DNA of 64,000 nucleotides from a bacterium (lineage in GTDB: Bacteria > Bacillota > Clostridia > Oscillospirales > Ruminococcaceae). The DNA is taken from the NCBI GenBank assembly GCA_004561545.1, contig SFVK01000004.1, forward strand, positions 62,001 through 126,000. The letters are read 5' to 3'. Position numbers and translations under genes: made by a program. Shown here one piece after another: positions 8,334 to 16,972 of the stretch; within the stretch, counting starts at the first letter, position 1, and each line of letters opens with the position of its first letter. The notes under the pieces are model-generated. The model was not told the DNA's origin. It searched no databases and was given only the letters and a program-made list of their open reading frames with translations.

Positions 8334-9122
8334 TTACTGCTCCCTGCGGACCGGTTCCACCTGGTCGTGGACCAGTTCCTTGAGGGCTTTCTGGAAATGC
8401 CACATATCGTTGCCCAGGATGATCATGGTGTAGCCTTCCGCAATGGCGTTCTCCAGATTCTCTTTGGTGGGCGGAACCACCGGGCCGAGTACGCCGATGC
8501 CCTTGGCACGGCACTTCTCCACCAGAATCTTGTAGGCTTCCTTGACTTCCTCCCCCATGGTGTAGCCAATCTTGAGCTGTTTGGACACGGCGTAATCGAT
8601 GGGGCCGAAGTTCACGGCATCAATGCCGGGAACGGCCAGAATCTCATCAATATTGTCGGTGAACTCATAATCCTCATCCATGGGGATGACCAGGGTATCC
8701 CGGTTTTGCTGCTCGATGTAGGCGTTCCAGTCAAAGTCGTGATAGCCAAATCCGGCGGCACGGACGTTGCTCTCGCCGCCGCGGCGGCCCAGGGGCGCGA
8801 ACTTGGCGGCTTCCACACAGCGTCGGGCCATCTCGGCGGTCTTGCAGTGGGGGATCACCACACCGTCGGCGCCCCACTCCAGCACCTTGCGGATGGCAAC
8901 CTCGTCATCGTCCGCCATGCGCACCAGAATGCCGATGTCATGGAGTTTGGCGGCCATAATCTGCTTTTCAAACGCCTCATCCAGCATATAGTTGGTGTGC
9001 TCCAGATCCAGGTAGATAAAATCCAGACCGGACATGGCAATGTTTTCGATCACGCAGGTGGTTCCGGTAAAGCAGGCCATGCCAAACACCGGACCGCGCT
9101 TCATTTTTTCTTTGAGCGTCAC
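8334..9122 (-). CDS. HpcH/HpaI-family aldolase (class II, pyruvate-type)
   Basis: A 262-residue TIM-barrel protein of the HpaI family, recognisable from LDLEH near residue 38 (catalytic-His region), IGILVRMADDDEVAIRKVLEWGADGVVIPHC and NFGPIDYA (metal-ligand Asp region). Relatives reversibly cleave 4-hydroxy-2-oxo acids to pyruvate and an aldehyde with a divalent metal. The usual Ile-Glu metal motif reads IPMDEDYEF and GPNDL reads GPIDY, so it is a divergent member. The GTG start at 9122 has AGGAGG 8 bases upstream. It is the last gene of the TRAP operon, suggesting the imported acid is its substrate or precursor. Confidence 0.85.
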   Translation of the reverse strand: MTLKEKMKRGPVFGMACFTGTTCVIENIAMSGLDFIYLDLEHTNYMLDEAFEKQIMAAKLHDIGILVRMADDDEVAIRKVLEWGADGVVIPHCKTAEMARRCVEAAKFAPLGRRGGESNVRAAGFGYHDFDWNAYIEQQNRDTLVIPMDEDYEFTDNIDEILAVPGIDAVNFGPIDYAVSKQLKIGYTMGEEVKEAYKILVEKCRAKGIGVLGPVVPPTKENLENAIAEGYTMIILGNDMWHFQKALKELVHDQVEPVRREQ

Positions 9123-9137
9123 AGATCCCGCCTCCTG

Positions 9138-10430
9138 TCAGAAAATGCTGTAACCCATGAGCTGGGGCAGCCAGGTGGTGAGGGGCCCCCAAAGGCTGAT
9201 GGAGACCAGAACGATCACATTGCAGACCACATAGGGCGCCGCGCCCTTGAAGATATCGATAATGGGCATCCGGTTGATCTTGTTGCAGGCATTCAGGCAC
9301 ATGCCGACGGGCGGAGTGACCAGACCGATGGCCAGACCGGTGATCATCATGGCGCCGAACTGCAGCGGCGAGAAGCCGTACTGCTGCATGACCGGAAGCA
9401 GGATGGGCGTGAGCAGCAGAATGGCGGGGCTGACGTCGATGAAGGTGCCGATGAGCAGAATCAGGACATCAAAGATCAGCGCGATGGCCCAGGCGGGCAG
9501 ATTGAGCGCCATGAAGAAGGCGCCCACCGTCTGGGGGACCTTCTGCATGGTCAGAACCCAGGTAAAGATGGTGGTGAAACCAATGATGAGCATGATGGAG
9601 GAGGAGGAAATGAGGGTCTTTTTCAGGGCGTTCCAGACGTCCTTCCAGGTCAGCTCACGATAGACGAGGAAGCCCACCAGTAGCGCGTACAGCACGGCGG
9701 CACCGGCGCTTTCGGAGGCGGTGCAGATGCCGAAGGAGACGCAGACGATGATGAACAGCGGCATGATGAGGGCGGGAATGCCGGACAGCAACGCCTTGGC
9801 AGCACGCTTGCCGTCAAACTTAACCTTGGCAGGGTGCCAGCCTTTTTTGGCGCTGATGATGTAGACCAGCACCAGCTGGGTCAGGCCAATGAGGATGCCG
9901 GGCACAGCGCCCGCCATGAACAAAGCGCCCACCGAAGCGCCGGAGATCATGGAGTAGACGATCATGGGGGTGGAGGGCGGGATAATCATGCCCATGGTGG
10001 AGGAAGCCACCGTGATGCCGGCGGCCGCGTCGGGGGGATATCCCTCTTTCTCCATGGCGGGAATCAGAATGGAACCCAGCGCGGAGGTGTCCGCCACCGA
10101 GGAACCAGAGATGCCGCCAAAGATCATGGAGGCAACAATGTTCACCTCGCCCAGGCCGCCACGGACCGGGCGGAGCAGCTCCATGCAGAAGTTGATGATG
10201 CGCTGGGTGATGCCGCCGGTATTCATCAGCTCACCGGCCAGCATGAACAGCGGCATGGCAATCATCAGCTCGCTGTACGCGCCGTTCCAGATGCGCTGGG
10301 GCACCATGCTCATAAAGGTAGGGGCATTGGTTGCGATGTAGGTCACGCAGGAAGCACCGATGGCGAAAGCCAGGGGCACACCCAGCGCGGCGAAAATGAT
10401 GAGCAGCACCAAAAGAATCAGCATTGCCAT
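9138..10430 (-). CDS. dctM: TRAP transporter large permease DctM
   Basis: A 430-residue protein with about twelve transmembrane segments and the DctM hallmarks LVTPPVGMCLNA near residue 365, GISGSSVADTSALGSILIPAM near 110 and IIPPSTPMIVYS near 150. It forms the ion-driven channel of a TRAP transporter for organic acids, with DctQ and DctP, whose genes lie directly upstream in the same operon. Confidence 0.95.
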   Translation of the reverse strand: MAMLILLVLLIIFAALGVPLAFAIGASCVTYIATNAPTFMSMVPQRIWNGAYSELMIAMPLFMLAGELMNTGGITQRIINFCMELLRPVRGGLGEVNIVASMIFGGISGSSVADTSALGSILIPAMEKEGYPPDAAAGITVASSTMGMIIPPSTPMIVYSMISGASVGALFMAGAVPGILIGLTQLVLVYIISAKKGWHPAKVKFDGKRAAKALLSGIPALIMPLFIIVCVSFGICTASESAGAAVLYALLVGFLVYRELTWKDVWNALKKTLISSSSIMLIIGFTTIFTWVLTMQKVPQTVGAFFMALNLPAWAIALIFDVLILLIGTFIDVSPAILLLTPILLPVMQQYGFSPLQFGAMMITGLAIGLVTPPVGMCLNACNKINRMPIIDIFKGAAPYVVCNVIVLVSISLWGPLTTWLPQLMGYSIF

Positions 10431-10452
10431 AGCGGGTTTGTCTCTCCTTTCT

Positions 10453-10959
10453 TTACGCCGGGTCTTCCTTGCTCAGCGCCTTGTTCTTGGGAGCAAAGTA
10501 GGAAATATCCGCAGTGAACAGCATGGCGATCTTGATGACAACACAGACCGCGCAGATCACGCCGCACACCGGCATGATGCCGTACATATACTTCATGGGG
10601 ATTTCCATGCCCTGGCTGATCTGCTTGCCGGCAACGGCCACATACTTGAAGCCCTGCCAGGTAAAGACCAGATCCACCACAAGGACGATGAGGTGGTTGA
10701 CGATGGCCAGCCAGCGCTTGTGGGCCGGCTTGACGTTATCGTAGAGAATATCGATCATGACATGTTCATCTTTGATGATGTTGATGCCCATGCCCCAGAA
10801 GGTGGTAAACGCAAACAGAGTGGTGTTAAACTCGGCCAGTTGTTTCCAGCTCAGAGAGAAGAAGTACCGGGCGATGACCGCAAAGATCACCAGAACCGCC
10901 AGCAAAGCCATGGCAATCACACCGATGGTAAAATAAATGTCAAACAGCTTCTTCCCCAC
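10453..10959 (-). CDS. dctQ: TRAP transporter small permease DctQ
   Basis: A 168-residue protein with four membrane segments and the DctQ-type motif FAFTTFWGMGINIIKDEHVMIDIL. It bridges the DctM channel and the DctP binding protein. The start is uncertain. The first canonical start codon is the GTG at 10959, which has no ribosome site. A clear AAAGGGG (10987-10993) sits only 6 bases from an in-frame ATC at 10980 and 9 bases from an ATA at 10977, with a stop in frame just before them, so a rare start codon adding six or seven residues is possible. Confidence 0.88.
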   Translation of the reverse strand: MGKKLFDIYFTIGVIAMALLAVLVIFAVIARYFFSLSWKQLAEFNTTLFAFTTFWGMGINIIKDEHVMIDILYDNVKPAHKRWLAIVNHLIVLVVDLVFTWQGFKYVAVAGKQISQGMEIPMKYMYGIMPVCGVICAVCVVIKIAMLFTADISYFAPKNKALSKEDPA

Positions 10960-10993
10960 TTTTTTCAGCGTTTCTATGATAGTCAGCCCCTTT

Positions 10994-11023
10994 CAAAACA
11001 AGGGGCGGTGGTTGGCCGCCCCT
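10994..11023 (-). terminator. Intra-operon hairpin between dctP and dctQ
   Basis: AGGGGCGG at 11001-11008 pairs with CCGCCCCT at 11016-11023, followed on the minus strand by TGTTTTG. As a leaky terminator or 3' stabiliser it would give more binding protein than permease, which is common in binding-protein-dependent systems. Its tail runs into the dctQ ribosome site. Confidence 0.6.
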
Positions 11024-11046
11024 CATTTGGTTCTGGTTTGAAACCG

Positions 11047-12147
11047 TTATTTTGCGTTGGCAACAATCTGCTGCATCTCGGCCAGCTCGTCGGCGGTGCA
11101 GATGCCTTCCTCGATGCACTGGTCATAGACCCCCTGGACAGCCTCCTGGAAGGCGGCAATCTCTTCGTCGGTGGGCTCATAGATCTCACAGCCGGCGTCG
11201 ATGATGGCCTGCTTGGCGGCCTCGGAGTTCTCGTCGATCAGCTGGTCATTGTACTCGCCCATCTTGGTGGCGCAGTCAGAGATGATGGTGCGATACTCCT
11301 CGGGCAGGCTGTTCCACCAGGTGGCGTTGACATAGAACGGATCGGGATGGAACTGGTAGTTGACCTCGGTGAAGTACTGCTGGACTTCGTAGAACTTCAT
11401 GCCCTGAACGTTGACCCAGGGGTTCTCCTGGCCGTCGGCAACGCCGGTCTTGAGGCCCATGTACAGGTCAGAGTAAGGGATGGTGGTGGTGGTGGCGCCC
11501 AGAGCCTGGAAGGTCATATCGATGGTCTTCATGCCGTTGGTGCGCATCTTGAGGCCCTTGAGGTCATCGGGCTTGGTGATGGGATGCTTGGAGTTGGAGA
11601 ACTGACGGTAGCCGCCGGCGTCGCACAGGTTGATGATGACGGTGCCGGTCTCGGCCTCAGCCTCGGCGCAGACGCTCTTGGCCAGGTCACTCTGGAGCAA
11701 GGCGGTCACCTGGGCGCGGGTCTGGGTCAGGAAAGGCAGGGTGAACATCAGCAGGCGGGGGCTGAAGTCAAACTGGCCGCCGCGCATACCCTGGATGGTG
11801 CCGGCCACAACCTGCTCAAGCATCTCCTTCTCGGTGCCGAGCTGGCCGTTGCCGTAAACCTCAACGGTCACATGGCCGTTGGTGGCTTCGGAGACGTCCT
11901 TGGCAAACTGCTCCATGGAGACGAAACGGGGGTTGCCCTCGGGCTGGGCATGGCCGACAACCATGGTAAAGTCACCCAGAGCGGCATAGGGGTCCTCGCC
12001 CTCAGCGGTGGAGGCTGCCTCGGAAGAAGCAGCGGTGGAATCCGCAGTGGACGCGGCAGAAGACGCCGCGGAGCTTGCGCTGCCGCCGCAGGCTGCCAGA
12101 GAAGCAGCCATGGTCAGGCTCAAAAACAATGCGATGAGTTTTTTCAT
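11047..12147 (-). CDS. dctP: TRAP transporter solute-binding lipoprotein DctP
   Basis: A 366-residue protein starting MKKLIALFLSLTMAASLAAC, a lipoprotein signal peptide with the lipidated Cys in LAACGG, then a Ser/Ala-rich linker and a DctP fold with the substrate-carboxylate region LKGLKMRTNGM and QENPWVNVQGMKFYEVQQYF. It should capture a carboxylate ligand at the outer membrane face and deliver it to DctQM. The ATG at 12147 is preceded by GGAGG. First gene of the operon, with promoter at 12242-12270 and an operator-like palindrome in its leader. Confidence 0.95.
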   Translation of the reverse strand: MKKLIALFLSLTMAASLAACGGSASSAASSAASTADSTAASSEAASTAEGEDPYAALGDFTMVVGHAQPEGNPRFVSMEQFAKDVSEATNGHVTVEVYGNGQLGTEKEMLEQVVAGTIQGMRGGQFDFSPRLLMFTLPFLTQTRAQVTALLQSDLAKSVCAEAEAETGTVIINLCDAGGYRQFSNSKHPITKPDDLKGLKMRTNGMKTIDMTFQALGATTTTIPYSDLYMGLKTGVADGQENPWVNVQGMKFYEVQQYFTEVNYQFHPDPFYVNATWWNSLPEEYRTIISDCATKMGEYNDQLIDENSEAAKQAIIDAGCEIYEPTDEEIAAFQEAVQGVYDQCIEEGICTADELAEMQQIVANAK

Positions 12148-12212
12148 GTGGTGGTTTTCCTCCTTCATAACATCGTGACCGCAAAAAGTTTTCAGGGCAG
12201 TCGCACGCGGTC

Positions 12213-12222
12213 TTGTATACAA
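12213..12222. promoter_or_regulatory. Operator-like palindrome TTGTATACAA in the dctP leader
   Basis: A perfect 10-base palindrome about 13-22 bases downstream of the expected dctP transcription start. Its core TGTATACA recurs at 12437-12444. GTATAC-centred palindromes are typical of GntR/FCD regulators, and such a gene lies next door. Confidence 0.55.
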
Positions 12223-12241
12223 CTTCCCCTGTATCGCTTTC

Positions 12242-12270
12242 ATCATAGCAAAAAAACGCCCATTTTTCAA
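12242..12270 (-). promoter_or_regulatory. Promoter of the dctPQM-aldolase operon
   Basis: Minus-strand TTGAAA (12265-12270), 17-base spacer, TATGAT (12242-12247), about 95 bases before the dctP ATG. Confidence 0.65.
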
Positions 12271-12436
12271 TTGTTCAACCTGTACGGAATCCATGGCGCA
12301 TCCTGTACAATTTTCACAAAATCGATTCTATTTTATACACTTTTCATGAGAAAGGGATAAATATTGCGCTGATTTTATGAATTTTCTTTAAAATTTGGTG
12401 CGATTGCTCAAGAGGGAAAGAAAGGTTGGTTCAACA

Positions 12437-12444
12437 TGTATACA
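12437..12444. promoter_or_regulatory. Second operator-like TGTATACA palindrome
   Basis: TGTATACA, 30 bases upstream of the -35 of the GntR gene and embedded in a larger imperfect dyad (GGTTCAACA...CAACC). It matches the core of the site at 12213-12222. Confidence 0.5.
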
Positions 12445-12473
12445 ACCAGAGTTTTTCTGTTGTCCACGCCCCG

Positions 12474-12502
12474 TTGACAACCCCTTTTTCCTACGGTACA
12501 AT
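12474..12502 (+). promoter_or_regulatory. Promoter of the GntR regulator
   Basis: TTGACA (12474-12479), 17-base spacer, TACAAT (12497-12502), about 45 bases before the start codon. Confidence 0.75.
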
Positions 12503-12547
12503 TAGGAAAAAGACCACGGGACGTTGCCCGGGGAAGTGGGGTGTGCC

Positions 12548-13243
12548 ATGGCCGGCCAGCAGGGAACCGACGAAATCTATAAAACATTGGAAGGGGAAAT
12601 CATCGAGCTGAAAATCCTTCCCGGGGAAGTGCTCAGCGAAAACCAGCTCTGCAAGAGGTTCGGGGTTTCCCGCACCCCCATCCGCAGTGTGTTGCAGCGG
12701 CTGGAGCAGAACCGCTTTGTGCAGATCATTCCCCACCGGGGAACTATTGTGACCCCCATCGACCTGAACTACGCCAATCAGATCATCTACCAGCGGGTGG
12801 CGGTGGAAACCATGGTGCTGCGCGACTTTGTGCGCACCTCCACCCCCATTCAAGTGGAACAGATTCGCTACGCGCTGCAATTGGTCCAGCAGGAGGGCGA
12901 AGCCCGGGCGGATCTGGAGCACTTTGATATCAACCATTTTTTGAAAGTGGATCTGGCCATGCACGCGCTGTGGTTCCAGTTCACCGGCAAGGAATTTTTG
13001 TGGCAGGTGCTGACCAAACCCCAGGCTGATTACGCCCGCCTGATCCGGCTGGATATTGTGGGCGGCAAAAATGTTGCCGATGTGCTGGATGACCACCGGG
13101 AATTTATGCGCATCATTGACGAGAAGGATGTGGAGGCCATTGAGCCGATGATGACGCACCACCTGTACGGCGGTGTGCGGCGGTTGAGCGGCAGCATCTT
13201 TTCGCCGGAATATCGGGATTTTTTCCGGCAGGAGGACTCTTAA
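12548..13243 (+). CDS. GntR-family regulator with FCD ligand domain
   Basis: A 231-residue FadR-type regulator. Residues about 5-70 form the winged helix (LSENQLCKRFGVSRTPIRSVLQRLEQNRFVQ) and the rest is an all-helical FCD domain with the metal/ligand segment around DLAMHALWFQF and DDHREFMRIID. FCD regulators usually sense small organic acids. It is divergent from the TRAP/aldolase operon, and matched palindromes lie at both promoters, so it is the likely local repressor. The ATG at 12548 was chosen over an upstream TTG because a GA-rich ribosome site precedes it. Confidence 0.9.
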   Translation: MAGQQGTDEIYKTLEGEIIELKILPGEVLSENQLCKRFGVSRTPIRSVLQRLEQNRFVQIIPHRGTIVTPIDLNYANQIIYQRVAVETMVLRDFVRTSTPIQVEQIRYALQLVQQEGEARADLEHFDINHFLKVDLAMHALWFQFTGKEFLWQVLTKPQADYARLIRLDIVGGKNVADVLDDHREFMRIIDEKDVEAIEPMMTHHLYGGVRRLSGSIFSPEYRDFFRQEDS

Positions 13244-13248
13244 AGCAA

Positions 13249-13291
13249 AAACAGTGCCGGGCGGTGGAAGTTCCATCGCCCGGCACTGTTC
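13249..13291 (+). terminator. Terminator of the GntR gene
   Basis: A long stem, ACAGTGCCGGGCG against CGCCCGGCACTGT, with extra inner pairs GATGG/CCATC, starting six bases after the stop codon and flanked by an A run. Confidence 0.8.
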
Positions 13292-13409
13292 ATCAAAGCG
13301 TCTGCCCATGGGGGACCCGCCGGGATCTGAAATCATAGGCCCGGATGTTCATTCTTCCGCCGCTGACGCTGCCCGGTCCGGCGGGCCTGCGGCACGGTTC
13401 AACCGAGCA

Positions 13410-14231
13410 TCACGCGTTCGGGGCCTGGGTGATATCCGAGCCAAAGTATTTGACCGAGATTTCGCTCAGGGTCCCCGCCTCCCGCAGTTCCGCCAGGGCG
13501 TCGTCGATGGCGGCGCGCAGCGTGGCGGTTTCCTCCCCTTTGCGCATGGGGAAGCACACCTGGGAGGCGTCCTCGGTGAGGGCGGCAATTTTCAGGCCGG
13601 CGTCCGGCTTGGCCTTCATGTAATCATAGAAGGTCACCTCGGCGTTGAGGGTGGCATCCACACGCCCCGCCTGGAGCAGCTCAATGGTCTGGTTCAGGTC
13701 ATCCACGCCGGTGGCGGTGGCGCCGTAGCTCTCCGCCAGGGTGGCATAGGTGCTGGCCAGCGTGTTGGCGGTGGTTTTGCCGGCAAGATCCTCAAAGCTG
13801 TGGATGGTGTCGTCATCCTCCTTCACAATGATGGCGGTGCGGATGTAGCCGTAGGGGTCCGAGAAATCATATTTCTCGGCGCGCTCGTCGGTGATCTCCA
13901 CGCCGTTGGCCATGATATCGTAACGGCCCGCGTCAATGCCGGCAAACAGGCCGTCCCATTCGCCCTCCACAAAGGTGGCCTTGAGGCCCAGCTTGTCGGC
14001 AACCTGCTGAGCAACCTCGATGTCAAACCCCACCAGCTGATCCTTCTCATCATGGAAGGTCCAGGGGGACCAGGTGCCCTCGGTGGCAATGATGATTTCC
14101 CCTCTGGCGCGGATCTGGTCCAGCAGGTCGCCGGTTTGCTCTGCGGCGGAGGCCGAAGACGCGGCGCTGCCGCCGCAGGCGGTCAGCATGGCAGCGGCGA
14201 GAAGGGCGGCGGTGATTGCTTTCAATTTCAT
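13410..14231 (-). CDS. Amino-acid ABC transporter substrate-binding lipoprotein
   Basis: A 273-residue family 3 binding protein: lipoprotein signal MKLKAITAALLAAAMLTAC, Ser/Ala linker, then GTWSPWTFHDEKDQLVGFDIEVAQQVA and DGLFAGIDAGRYDIMANGVEITDERAEKYDFSDPY, the typical ligand core. The pattern is close to cystine or polar amino-acid binding proteins (FliY/TcyJ-like), but the ligand cannot be fixed by eye. It is the third gene of a permease-ATPase-binding protein operon. Confidence 0.92.
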   Translation of the reverse strand: MKLKAITAALLAAAMLTACGGSAASSASAAEQTGDLLDQIRARGEIIIATEGTWSPWTFHDEKDQLVGFDIEVAQQVADKLGLKATFVEGEWDGLFAGIDAGRYDIMANGVEITDERAEKYDFSDPYGYIRTAIIVKEDDDTIHSFEDLAGKTTANTLASTYATLAESYGATATGVDDLNQTIELLQAGRVDATLNAEVTFYDYMKAKPDAGLKIAALTEDASQVCFPMRKGEETATLRAAIDDALAELREAGTLSEISVKYFGSDITQAPNA

Positions 14232-14255
14232 AATAATTCTCCTTTATTCTTTCCC

Positions 14256-15023
<768 letters not shown>

Positions 15024-15034
15024 GGTTTCCTCCC

Positions 15035-15700
15035 TCAGATGCCATAGGCGTTGAGCTTTTTCTCGCCCCAGCGCTGAACTTTTGTGAGCACGGTGCAGAA
15101 CAGCAGATAGACCAGCGCAACCTCGATATAAAGCGCCAGCGGCTCATACACCCGCGAGACGATGCGCTGGGTGGCCATGAACATCTCGGTCACCGTAATG
15201 TTGGCGGCCAGGGAGGTGTCCTTGACCAGCGCGATGAGGGAGTTGAACAGCGGCGGGAAGGCGGTGCGCATGGCCTGCGGCAGAACAATACGGCGCATGG
15301 TTTGCAGGTAGGTCATCCCCACGCAGTAGCCGGCCTCCATCTGGCCGGAAGGCACCGATTCCAGCGCGGCACGGATGCTCTCGCTGCAATAGGCTCCCTC
15401 GTTGATGGAGAAGCAGAGCACCGCCGCCGGGAAGGGATCGATGAGAATGCCCACGCTGGGCAGCCCGTAGAACACCACAAACAGCTGAACCAACACCGGC
15501 GTGCCCCGGATGAACCAGACATAAAACCGGACGATCTGCTCCAGCACAGGGACGTGGGCAAACCGGATCAGCGCCGTGACCACCGCGATGACCAGCGCCA
15601 GGGCAAAAGAGATCAGTGTGAGCGGGATGGTCACCGTGAGACCGGGAAGAATTATTTTGGGCAGGGAGTCCACAAGGATTCCCACAAGACGTTCGTTCAT
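15035..15700 (-). CDS. Amino-acid ABC transporter permease (HisM/TcyL-like)
   Basis: A 221-residue His/Glu/Gln/Arg/opine-type permease with five membrane segments and the coupling EAA loop around AGYCVGMTYLQTMRRIVLPQAMRTAFPP. The ATG at 15700 has AAAGGA ten bases upstream; an ATG three codons further up overlaps that site and is less likely. First gene of the operon. Confidence 0.93.
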   Translation of the reverse strand: MNERLVGILVDSLPKIILPGLTVTIPLTLISFALALVIAVVTALIRFAHVPVLEQIVRFYVWFIRGTPVLVQLFVVFYGLPSVGILIDPFPAAVLCFSINEGAYCSESIRAALESVPSGQMEAGYCVGMTYLQTMRRIVLPQAMRTAFPPLFNSLIALVKDTSLAANITVTEMFMATQRIVSRVYEPLALYIEVALVYLLFCTVLTKVQRWGEKKLNAYGI

Positions 15701-15734
15701 GACACGCATCCTTTGCAATTCCTATCAGCCTACT

Positions 15735-15763
15735 ATTATAAAGGCATTTGGCAAAAATTGCAA
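15735..15763 (-). promoter_or_regulatory. Promoter of the amino-acid ABC operon
   Basis: Minus-strand TTGCAA (15758-15763), 17-base spacer, TATAAT (15735-15740), about 35 bases before the permease ATG. Confidence 0.7.
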
Positions 15764-15782
15764 CGCTCCGGCAAAATATATA

Positions 15783-15897
15783 ACACAAAAGCCCGCTTTG
15801 CAGCGGGCTTTTGTGCATAGAGGGGTGGGAAAGTATATAAAGGTCAGAAGATGTCTGGTTTATGGGATCGGAACGGGTGTCTCTCGTTCTTTTCTAT
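15783..15897 (-). ncRNA. Candidate small RNA or upstream leader ending in a terminator
   Basis: A strong minus-strand promoter (15904-15931) is followed about 115 bases later by a terminator: stem AAGCCCGC/GCGGGCTT with a GC-rich core and TTTTGTG tail (15783-15818). No credible ORF lies between. The transcript would have complementary ends before the terminator (CATAGA near 5', TCTATG near 3') and an internal GAACG/CGTTC hairpin. It also holds ACACCCGTTCC (15870-15880), an 11-base match to the 5S rRNA helix III region. It could be a free small RNA, a decayed 5S copy, or a leader/attenuator for the ABC operon; I cannot decide. Confidence 0.5.
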
Positions 15898-15903
15898 GGT
15901 TTT

Positions 15904-15931
15904 ATTATAGCTTAAAATCTTAAAATGTCAA
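15904..15931 (-). promoter_or_regulatory. Promoter of the candidate small RNA
   Basis: Minus-strand TTGACA (15926-15931), 16-base spacer, TATAAT (15904-15909). A second, overlapping CTGACA lies 8 bases further upstream. Confidence 0.75.
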
Positions 15932-16111
15932 ATGTCAGACTTGCATTTTATTTTTTCTTTTATTATAATTAACCGCAGATGACTTTAAAAAATTCAGTGG
16001 GAAGCCCAATTTTTTCGGTTTTTCCTCTTTTTGTAAAAGCCTACAAGGCTTAAACTCTTCATTTTATTTTTTTTGTGCTCATTGACCAATCTCAACAGGA
16101 AGTAACGGAAC

Positions 16112-16540
16112 ATGGATGAACTCGACAATAAAATCATCCGGCTGCTGATGCGCAATGCCCGAATGCCGGTGAAAGAGATCGCTCAGCAGGTTAATTTGAC
16201 CAGTCCGGCGGTCTCCAGCCGCATCCACCGCCTGGAGCAAGAGGGCGTGATCGGCGGTTACACCGTGCTGCTGCACCAGCCCGGGGAAGCGGCCCGGGTG
16301 CAGGCGCTCATCTCGATCCAGACGACCGGGGCGGCACGGGAGGACTTTTTGCGCATGATTCCCGGCGAACCCCAGATTTTGCAGTGTTACCGGGTGACCG
16401 GGAGCTACAATTTTATCGTCAAAGTGAGCTGTGCCAGCATCGATGAGCTGGAGCATCTGCTGACCCGGATGCAGAAGCTGGGCAACACCAACACCCAGAT
16501 CATTCTGGCCACCCCGCTGGACCGCCGCCTTACCCTGTGA
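16112..16540 (+). CDS. Lrp/AsnC-family transcriptional regulator
   Basis: A 142-residue protein: AsnC-type helix-turn-helix (MDELDNKIIRLLMRNARM, then VKEIAQQVNLTSPAVSSRIHRLEQEGVI) followed by a RAM ligand/oligomer domain (VQALISIQT to the C-terminus). Such regulators respond to amino acids; the adjacent ABC operon is a plausible target, which is inference. The 16-bp-spaced zinc-ribbon gene follows on the same strand. Confidence 0.93.
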   Translation: MDELDNKIIRLLMRNARMPVKEIAQQVNLTSPAVSSRIHRLEQEGVIGGYTVLLHQPGEAARVQALISIQTTGAAREDFLRMIPGEPQILQCYRVTGSYNFIVKVSCASIDELEHLLTRMQKLGNTNTQIILATPLDRRLTL

Positions 16541-16556
16541 ATCAAAGGAGCAAATC

Positions 16557-16955
16557 ATGGTATTTTGCAAGCAATGCGGGCTGCTGGCTCCGGCCAGGGT
16601 CCAACAGTGCCCACGCTGCGGCGCGCCGCTCCCCCCTGCCCCTCGCCGTCCGGTCTGCGGGCAGGGCGCAGCGGAAGGCCCGGTTTACGCTTCCCCATCC
16701 CATGGGGAGGATGAGGACGAGACCATGCCCACCTGGCAGTATGTGGTCATGATGCTGATCTTCTCGCTGCCGGTGATTGGGCTGTTCATGATGATCTGGT
16801 GGTCCTGCGGCGACCTGCATTATATCGAGCGGGTCCGTCTGGCCCGGGCCTGCCTGATTCAGCGCATTCTGGCGGATCTGCTGGTGGTGGCGCTGGTGCT
16901 GCTGCTCTTTTCGGCCGCCAACACGATGGTTCTGCCCCTGCTGTTGTATCACTGA
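16557..16955 (+). CDS. Zinc-ribbon membrane protein, function unknown
   Basis: A 132-residue protein with an N-terminal zinc ribbon (Cys4, Cys7, Cys18, Cys21), an acidic linker and two or three hydrophobic segments (about 60-80 and 100-128). Such zinc-ribbon membrane proteins are widespread in Clostridia with no assigned role. It has AAAGGAG 6 bases upstream and sits between the Lrp regulator and the glycosyltransferase on the same strand. Confidence 0.75.
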   Translation: MVFCKQCGLLAPARVQQCPRCGAPLPPAPRRPVCGQGAAEGPVYASPSHGEDEDETMPTWQYVVMMLIFSLPVIGLFMMIWWSCGDLHYIERVRLARACLIQRILADLLVVALVLLLFSAANTMVLPLLLYH

Positions 16956-16972
16956 AAAAGGAGGCCGCCCCA

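Noticed and set aside
15700..15931. T-box leader for the amino-acid ABC operon
   Set aside because: A terminator is present but no T-box or specifier-loop sequence; a second promoter lies after the terminator.
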